A stretch of 48,411 bases of DNA from a virus, in IMG/VR virus record IMGVR_UViG_3300044639_004276, positions 1 to 48,411 of that record, one strand, 5' to 3'. A program made the position numbers and the translations under genes. The notes below the pieces were generated by a model. It was given only the letters and a program-made list of their open reading frames with translations, searched no databases and was not told where the DNA came from. Numbering within the stretch: the first letter of the stretch is position 1; every line of letters starts with the position of its first letter. This document shows positions 39,433 to 48,411 of this stretch, in pieces.

Positions 39433-40233
39433 CTAATATGTCATGAATATTCTAGATATAGATTCTACAATTTCTTTTGTATCTTGAGTCGGAGCAAAAT
39501 ATTCATCCCATTCAGATGGTTGAACTTTCCATGAATGTTGCCTTATTGTTGAATCTATATTGTATCCCCAACAACGAATTAATCCTTTTTTTTGATTCCA
39601 CGATAAGTCTATATTAAATTGTTCTGCTCTACCACCAGTAGGAGCTTCAACGCCATGTCCTCTAAATTCAAAAACATATTTGTGATAGTTTTCACTCTTC
39701 TTGTACATCCCAATTGGAAACATACAATAAGATGGAAATACCTTTCTTACATTGTTAAAAATTTTTAGAGATAATTTATCAAATCCTTCAAATTGAACAT
39801 TTGGAGAATCAATAAGCTGTTCATTTAAATTAACTAGATAATTGTGGATTTCAGAAGCATATATTTCTTCTCTTGTATTATGATATCCTTCATCCAAAGG
39901 AAATACTTTTTTGCAAATCCAAGCACTTTCACCAACAGCATCAATAACTTTTCTTCTAGCAATAATCTTGTAAGAACCCAAAGGAGTTAATTGTAATTGC
40001 AATGCACCAGCTTCATCGCCCCATTCTATAAGGTTTTGAAATTTGGGGTTTGCTATATAATTTCCAATTTCTGGTGTAGAAAGTAATTCTGAAATAATTT
40101 TGCTTGAACTAATAGTATTAATGGGCATATTGCCTTCAGATGGCTTAGTTCCACCAGCTGGTTTTTTTAATCTTTCACCAAATCCAAAGTCAGCCCATTC
40201 TTTTAAGCTGATAAATTTTTTGAAGCTATACAT
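39433..40233 (-). CDS. Capsid-targeting-signal protein (266 aa)
   Basis: Begins MYSFKKFISLKEWADFGFGERL, the shared CTS-like pattern; an upstream start (40299) would add 22 nonconserved residues. The rest is folded with alpha/beta elements (GALQLQLTPLGSYKIIARRKVID, LDEGYHNTREEIYASEIHNYLVN) and ends with EIVESISRIFMTY. Possible prohead processing would occur after one of the first Glu residues. No enzyme motif is recognised. It is divergent from another CTS-like gene by 30 bp, sharing a TATATATA block that may drive both. Confidence 0.6.
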   Translation of the reverse strand: MYSFKKFISLKEWADFGFGERLKKPAGGTKPSEGNMPINTISSSKIISELLSTPEIGNYIANPKFQNLIEWGDEAGALQLQLTPLGSYKIIARRKVIDAVGESAWICKKVFPLDEGYHNTREEIYASEIHNYLVNLNEQLIDSPNVQFEGFDKLSLKIFNNVRKVFPSYCMFPIGMYKKSENYHKYVFEFRGHGVEAPTGGRAEQFNIDLSWNQKKGLIRCWGYNIDSTIRQHSWKVQPSEWDEYFAPTQDTKEIVESISRIFMTY

Positions 40234-40263
40234 AATTATATATAGATTAACAAAAGGATAAAA

Positions 40264-40536
40264 ATGAAACGATTTAAAGTTTGGATTGAAGCAAAACAAG
40301 AAAAATTAAAAGATTATTTAGATGTTGTTTTAAATTCTCTTAATTTAGACACAAAAAAAGGAGCATCTACGCCAATAGATTCTTTAAATCAACAAAATCT
40401 AATGGCTAAATTAGAAAATTTGGAAGTTTATAAATTGTTGCCTACAAAAACAAAAGATTTGATTCGTAAAAAAATTGAAAGCGATAATAAAGGCACAGTT
40501 CTTGATATTATAAAAACAATGGCTGGATATCAATAA
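40264..40536 (+). CDS. Small capsid-targeting-signal protein (90 aa)
   Basis: Begins MKRFKVWIEAKQEKLKDYL, with an IEA where cleavage might occur after Glu. The rest is helical and Lys/Asp/Leu-rich, suggesting a small packaged DNA-binding protein. AAAGGA precedes ATG. The 3' end overlaps the convergent peptidase gene. Confidence 0.6.
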   Translation: MKRFKVWIEAKQEKLKDYLDVVLNSLNLDTKKGASTPIDSLNQQNLMAKLENLEVYKLLPTKTKDLIRKKIESDNKGTVLDIIKTMAGYQ

Positions 40537-41276
40537 GATTGTGCAATAATATCAATTAACTTTCTATTAAACAATGTTCTTTTAGCTAAATCATTTTTCA
40601 TGGGTGTCTCAGTTGTCAAATATGGAAAACCCATGTCGTGAATTCCATTTTCAATAGAACATTTGTGTTTAGGCTCTGATTCTATTCTTTGTTTTTTTGG
40701 ATGAGATATCAAACCATTAATGCATTTATCGCCATGTATTTCTCCATCAAGTATGGGAAAATAAGACGATGCTTCTCTTACGCATTTATCCCAAAGAGGT
40801 TTTTTATCTTCGTCTGAGTAGTAAGAATAAAAACCATCTGTAGATTCATCTTCATGTAGTGTCCAGAATAAAGATGGCTTCATTTTCTTCGCCAATTCTA
40901 GAATACTTTTAACTTCTGGTTGTTTTATACGATGACACATATCTCGATTCAAATCGTTCCCCTCATCAGTAAATCTGTTATTGGATATAAATCCAGTTGG
41001 ATTTAGAATAGGAAAAAACTCAAGTGTTATATCTTTGGGAAATTTACCTCTTGATAAGTAATCGATAATTCCAGTGATTCCACCTATTTCATTACCATGA
41101 ATTCCACCGACTATAAAAATTGATTTTGATTTGTCGGGATTAATGGTGGCTCTGTATATTGGAAAATTATTTTCACAAAGAGTTACCAATTTAACTTTTG
41201 GAGTGCATCGAACAAGCCTAGAAACATAGGCATCATAACGATTCGAATCAGATTTAAAAAATTCTTTGAATTGCAT
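40530..41276 (-). CDS. Zinc carboxypeptidase/aspartoacylase-like protein with CTS-like N terminus
   Basis: A 248-residue protein of the M14/AstE-ASPA fold. Zinc ligands are visible: H60-GN-E63 (GGIHGNEIGG) and H141 (WTLHEDES), plus N108-D-L-N-R111 typical of substrate-binding residues. The N terminus MQFKEFFKSDSN fits the capsid-targeting pattern, so the enzyme may be packaged and delivered with DNA, for instance to act on peptidoglycan or amino acid conjugates. Start: ATG at 41276; an upstream start six codons earlier is possible. A TTCATAAATA motif lies just upstream. Confidence 0.78.
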   Translation of the reverse strand: MQFKEFFKSDSNRYDAYVSRLVRCTPKVKLVTLCENNFPIYRATINPDKSKSIFIVGGIHGNEIGGITGIIDYLSRGKFPKDITLEFFPILNPTGFISNNRFTDEGNDLNRDMCHRIKQPEVKSILELAKKMKPSLFWTLHEDESTDGFYSYYSDEDKKPLWDKCVREASSYFPILDGEIHGDKCINGLISHPKKQRIESEPKHKCSIENGIHDMGFPYLTTETPMKNDLAKRTLFNRKLIDIIAQSY

Positions 41277-41312
41277 ATTTTTATTTATGAACATTTACCT
41301 TTATAATTTAGC

Positions 41313-41588
41313 ATGCGAAGCAAAAAAAGCAAAAAACAGATAAAAAAACTTTCCGACAAGAGTTGTTATTTTTGTCGAGAAAGCGATTATGATCTTCTAG
41401 ATGTGCATCGTATAATTGAAGGAAAAGATGGTGGAAAATACCATGAAATGAACACAATAACAGTTTGCTGTTTATGTCACAGAAAAATCCACTCAGGTAA
41501 AATTAAAGTTTTTAGAAAGTATACAACAACTTTAGGAAGAATTGTTCTTCATTTTGAAGATGAAAATGGCGAAGAAAAATTTGAATGA
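41313..41588 (+). CDS. HNH endonuclease-like protein (91 aa)
   Basis: A short protein with CYFCRES, DVHRIIEGKDGGKY, NTITVCCLCHRKIHSG, which fits the HNH/zinc finger pattern (CxxC...H...N...CxxCHxxxH). The central His is followed by R and I, as in phage HNH proteins of the restriction or packaging type. It may act as homing endonuclease or as a packaging-associated nuclease; too short for certainty. It is divergent from the peptidase gene and adjacent to a nuclease-like gene. Confidence 0.72.
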   Translation: MRSKKSKKQIKKLSDKSCYFCRESDYDLLDVHRIIEGKDGGKYHEMNTITVCCLCHRKIHSGKIKVFRKYTTTLGRIVLHFEDENGEEKFE

Positions 41589-42074
41589 TCATACTTCAAA
41601 AGGATTCAAATCTGAAATTTTAACATTATAACAGTCTGCTTTTACAGTGAAATTATTGTCTGGATCAAAATCTCCTTTTTTAAGAAATTTTGCTTTTTTA
41701 TAATATTCATCTTTATCAAGCCATCCTAAGATGTAAGCTTTATGCCATGTATCATTACTGAATTCCAATCTAACAAATGCATATTTTGTGCATATTTGAT
41801 GTGTGTTTAAAGCTGCAATAGAACATTCATAATGTGGTCTTGGTCTAGATGTGCATCTTTTGGTTTTTACATCCCAAAGTATGTTGTCTTCAATAATGTC
41901 ATAATCATAAGTGTTATTTATAATTCCTTTTATAACTTCATTTGCAACTTGCTCTCCAATAAAGCCAGCTATATTTCCCATCCCACTGGTAATAGAGTTT
42001 CTTATCTCTCCCATTTCCAATGATTTTTTTGTGGCACGAATGATCATTTCTTGAGTAATTTCTATTTCAATCAT
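41589..42074 (-). CDS. PD-(D/E)XK nuclease-like protein
   Basis: A 161-residue protein with IAGFIGEQVANEVIKG, YDYDIIEDNILWDVKTKRC and RPHYECSIAALNTHQICTKYAFVRL. The sequence DYDI then DVKTKR gives the core pattern D-x(n)-(D/E)-x-K of nuclease folds. Such proteins are seen in phages as putative endonucleases; the substrate is unknown. It forms a minus-strand group with the next hypothetical gene and UvsW. Confidence 0.6.
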   Translation of the reverse strand: MIEIEITQEMIIRATKKSLEMGEIRNSITSGMGNIAGFIGEQVANEVIKGIINNTYDYDIIEDNILWDVKTKRCTSRPRPHYECSIAALNTHQICTKYAFVRLEFSNDTWHKAYILGWLDKDEYYKKAKFLKKGDFDPDNNFTVKADCYNVKISDLNPFEV

Positions 42075-42386
42075 TCATAAGTTCCTTAAGAAAAATTTAA
42101 TTTTATCATCATCTTTTGTTATTGTGTAGATTCTTTTCTTCGATGTTTCTGTCAAATACTGAAGCTTTTCTTTTTTAGAGCTTTTTGTTCTGCATTCTTT
42201 TAGTATTGGTTCCAATCCACATAAGAATATCCAAATTCTAAATGTACTTTCGTTCAATTTAGAAGAAATCAGTTTGTAAAATTTAGTCCAATTTATTTTC
42301 AACGAAGCAAATATTTTCTTGTATCTTTCAGACATACATTCTATTTGTCTTTCGTAATATTCTTTTTCAAATTCTGGAATTATCAT
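42075..42386 (-). CDS. Hypothetical protein (103 aa)
   Basis: Not recognised. It is basic and helical with aromatic residues (LKINWTKFYKLISSKLNESTFRIWIFLCGLEPIL) and Lys/Arg/Ser-rich C-terminal part. It ends directly at the start of the nuclease-like gene and overlaps UvsW by a few bases, so all three are probably co-transcribed. Confidence 0.55.
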   Translation of the reverse strand: MIIPEFEKEYYERQIECMSERYKKIFASLKINWTKFYKLISSKLNESTFRIWIFLCGLEPILKECRTKSSKKEKLQYLTETSKKRIYTITKDDDKIKFFLRNL

Positions 42387-43813
42387 ATATCTGTCGTTTC
42401 GTTGACCACAACATTGTGTCCTTGTTCTCGTAGAATTTTGATGCGTTTCTTGCTATGTTCTAACAAATATGGATTGATATTAAAAACAAAATCATAATAA
42501 TTTAGTTCTTCTTTATCTTTTGCAGTTCTCAACCCACGACCCATTCTTTGAATGATTTGATGATCTGCTTGACCACCTGCAGCATTTATAAGCGAATGAA
42601 TAAAAACATTAATACCAGTATTGAATATTTGTTGTGTCGCAATTGCAATCAAAGATTTTTTTGATTTTTGAAGCTGTTGAATTACTTCCTTCCTAGTGTC
42701 TGCATTATCTTTACCTTGAACCCATAACGAATTTGGAATCATCTTGTTTAGAATGTCTCCATGTGCAATTCGATCAACAAGAATCAATGTCCTTCCTTTG
42801 CATTTTTTGGCAAGTCTGGTAACTATGTCATTGAAATAAAAATTTTCTGCAATGCCTCTTGTGACTGCATCAAGATATATGTCGTAAGGAATACTTGGCT
42901 CATTGATAGGATAAAAATTGCAATTACTTGAAGATAAAATTCCTCTTTCTTGAAGTTGTGCCGTGGTAAGGACTCCATTGACAGATGATTTTATTTTCAA
43001 TATAGGTCCAAAATATCCTTTCACTTGGTGTTTTTGAACTTTATCTTTTTCTCCAAATTTGAAAGGCGTTGCAGATATTGCAATTCTAACGCTCGTACTT
43101 TTAAGTTTTTTGTATACATCTATTGGAGTTTTAGACATCATGTCATGTATTTCATCAACAATAAGAACTTTAAATCTACTTAAAGCTTTATCTATTTTTT
43201 TTACAGACATTACGCTGGCGACAGTTACTATGTTTGGCTCAATTACACCGCCCCACAATCTTCCAAGATTAGGAATATCCCATTTTTTTAATTCAGCGTA
43301 GTTTTGTTCTGCAAGACCTACACGATTTTGAAGAATTAATGTTGGTGTTTTTGGAGGCAATGATTTTAATATGCCCAAAAGAATTAAAGTCTTACCAGCC
43401 GAAGTAGGTGCGAATACAATTCCTCGTTTATGCTTTATGGCTTGGCTTATAAGTTCAACTTGATAATCATGAAGTTTTATTGGTTCAAGTCCTTTTGGTA
43501 GCCACTGATTGAGAAAATTTTCTTCAATTAAATTTTCTGAAAATTTAAATTCTGATCTATTATCTTGAATTTCATATTCAATATCGAAATGCTTCAGTGC
43601 AGCAGAAACTTCTGGAATAAGACCAGTCAAAAATCTTCCTGTTTCTTTTTTAAAAAATTCTGTGTAACCATCCCAAAGTCGCTGTTTATACAGTCTGCTA
43701 TGAAAGTAGTTCCGTTCACGAAAACGCAGACAATCCCACAAAGTTTGTTTGATTTTATGATTGGTTGTTAAAAGTTGACAATAATCGTTATCAATCACCA
43801 GCAAAGTGGTCAT
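42383..43813 (-). CDS. uvsW: UvsW-like superfamily 2 helicase
   Basis: A 476-residue helicase. Walker A is APTSAGKT at 135-142, motif II DEIH at 220-223, motif III SATP and motif VI QRMGRGLR. The N-terminal 90 residues resemble the UvsW double-stranded RNA-binding-like domain. It unwinds branched recombination intermediates and R-loops and regulates the shift in origin usage in T4. A GGAG site precedes ATG; the longer TTG frame is rejected. Confidence 0.9.
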   Translation of the reverse strand: MTTLLVIDNDYCQLLTTNHKIKQTLWDCLRFRERNYFHSRLYKQRLWDGYTEFFKKETGRFLTGLIPEVSAALKHFDIEYEIQDNRSEFKFSENLIEENFLNQWLPKGLEPIKLHDYQVELISQAIKHKRGIVFAPTSAGKTLILLGILKSLPPKTPTLILQNRVGLAEQNYAELKKWDIPNLGRLWGGVIEPNIVTVASVMSVKKIDKALSRFKVLIVDEIHDMMSKTPIDVYKKLKSTSVRIAISATPFKFGEKDKVQKHQVKGYFGPILKIKSSVNGVLTTAQLQERGILSSSNCNFYPINEPSIPYDIYLDAVTRGIAENFYFNDIVTRLAKKCKGRTLILVDRIAHGDILNKMIPNSLWVQGKDNADTRKEVIQQLQKSKKSLIAIATQQIFNTGINVFIHSLINAAGGQADHQIIQRMGRGLRTAKDKEELNYYDFVFNINPYLLEHSKKRIKILREQGHNVVVNETTDI

Positions 43814-43907
43814 ATTTGTCTCCAAAAAGATATTTTCTTATATTTAGTCAATTTATTCAATATCGTTTTTAAAAAAAGCTTCATAAATATCCAAGGAGGA
43901 AGAAAAT

Positions 43908-44432
43908 ATGAGTGATGATTATACAATTTTAAATCCCGGCATAGGCGGGGATGTCATGGATGAAACAGCAGTATCTTATGATGCTGCTCCGCTTGTTAGA
44001 AAAAGACCTCGTGTTGTTGTGACTGGAGAAGGTGCCGATGATGTTGTCACCACAACAGGAACTTTGCCAAATGATGGAGACATTGGTTTAGTTGTTAGAG
44101 AAGCTAGGAAAGGGCAATCGACAAGTGCAAACAGTATACCAGTTGTAGTCGCTTCAGATCAAACAGTTGGAAGAAGCAATGTAATTGTATTTCAAGAAAT
44201 TATTGGAACATCGGAAACGCAACTTTCAGATAACGCAATATCATTATCAGTAACAATAAAATCTATGGACTCTAATAATGGAGTTGTATATTTAGGAATT
44301 TTTGGTGTAACAAACTCTAATGGATTTGAATTAAGCGCTGGAGAAAGCATTTCGATTTCTATTGATAATACTAATAGATTGTATGCAATAGCGAGTTCAA
44401 TTAACCAAAAACTTTGTATTATAGGTATATAA
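43908..44432 (+). CDS. Virion structural protein (174 aa)
   Basis: Begins MSDDYTILNPGIGGDVMDETAVSYDAAPLVRKRPRVVVTGEGADD, the NPGxGGDV type N terminus found in phage tail/neck or capsid-fibre proteins. The C-terminal part is beta-rich (LSVTIKSMDSNNGVVYLGIFG) like a decoration or attachment domain. AAGGAGG precedes the ATG, and a TTCATAAATA motif lies further upstream. It starts the plus-strand fibre cluster. Exact role (head decoration or tail) is not known. Confidence 0.65.
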   Translation: MSDDYTILNPGIGGDVMDETAVSYDAAPLVRKRPRVVVTGEGADDVVTTTGTLPNDGDIGLVVREARKGQSTSANSIPVVVASDQTVGRSNVIVFQEIIGTSETQLSDNAISLSVTIKSMDSNNGVVYLGIFGVTNSNGFELSAGESISISIDNTNRLYAIASSINQKLCIIGI

Positions 44433-44436
44433 ATTA

Positions 44437-46654
<2,218 letters not shown>

Positions 46655-46727
46655 ATTTTTCACCGAACTACATATTTTCACCGATAACAAATTTATTGTT
46701 TTGCTTACAGCCAATACATAGAGATAA

Positions 46728-48411
<1,684 letters not shown>

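Overview
This window reads as part of a large, AT-rich, tailed-phage (probably jumbo, T4-superfamily-like) genome. Supporting evidence: a dense replication and recombination set (UvsX/RecA-like recombinase, gp32-like ssDNA-binding protein, DnaB-type helicase, UvsW-type helicase, a possible UvsY, family A DNA polymerase), phage nucleotide metabolism (ThyX, dCMP deaminase, dNMP kinase), free-standing HNH endonucleases and inteins, and collagen-like fibre genes. There are many short overlapping genes, frequent ATGA overlaps, no rRNA and no tRNA. Phage-encoded HldE (heptose) suggests a Gram-negative host, but the host cannot be named from the sequence.

Layout. 1-1.6 kb: 3' part of a tandem-repeat cysteine-rich protein, closed by a strong terminator. 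1.6-4.9 kb (minus): small genes, an interrupted N-terminal piece of a Pol III alpha (DnaE/PolC-type) polymerase, and an HNH homing endonuclease. 4.9-12.3 kb (minus): a complete prkA-yeaH-spoVR cassette, with two LAGLIDADG inteins inside SpoVR. 12.3-20.7 kb: zinc-ribbon and small proteins, HldE, ThyX, cupin, dNMP kinase, a zinc-finger nuclease, and several short proteins with a T4-like capsid-targeting N terminus. 20.7-29 kb: Ski2/Hel308-like helicase, HNH, amidoligase, UvsX, gp32-like SSB. 29-37.5 kb: UDP-galactopyranose mutase, methyltransferase-like protein, dCMP deaminase, acetyltransferase, UvsY-like, DnaB helicase, glycosyltransferase, family A polymerase. 37.5-38.3 kb: a gene-free stretch that looks like a structured RNA leader of the polymerase gene. 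38.3-43.8 kb: thioredoxin-like protein, more capsid-targeting-signal proteins including a zinc peptidase, HNH, PD-(D/E)XK-like nuclease, UvsW. 43.9 kb to the end (plus): virion genes with long collagen-like arrays; the last gene runs off the window.

How it fits together. Most minus-strand genes look like early/middle takeover, replication and nucleotide functions. The plus-strand genes at the right end, and probably the cysteine-rich protein at the left end, are virion surface genes. Hairpins sit in the leaders of the gp32-like, uvsX-like, polA and HNH genes, which suggests T4-style post-transcriptional control. The most notable items are the phage-borne PrkA/YeaH/SpoVR stress-signalling module with a double intein, the family of candidate packaged proteins, the structured polA leader RNA, and a long quasi-palindrome that breaks the PHP domain of the Pol III alpha gene.
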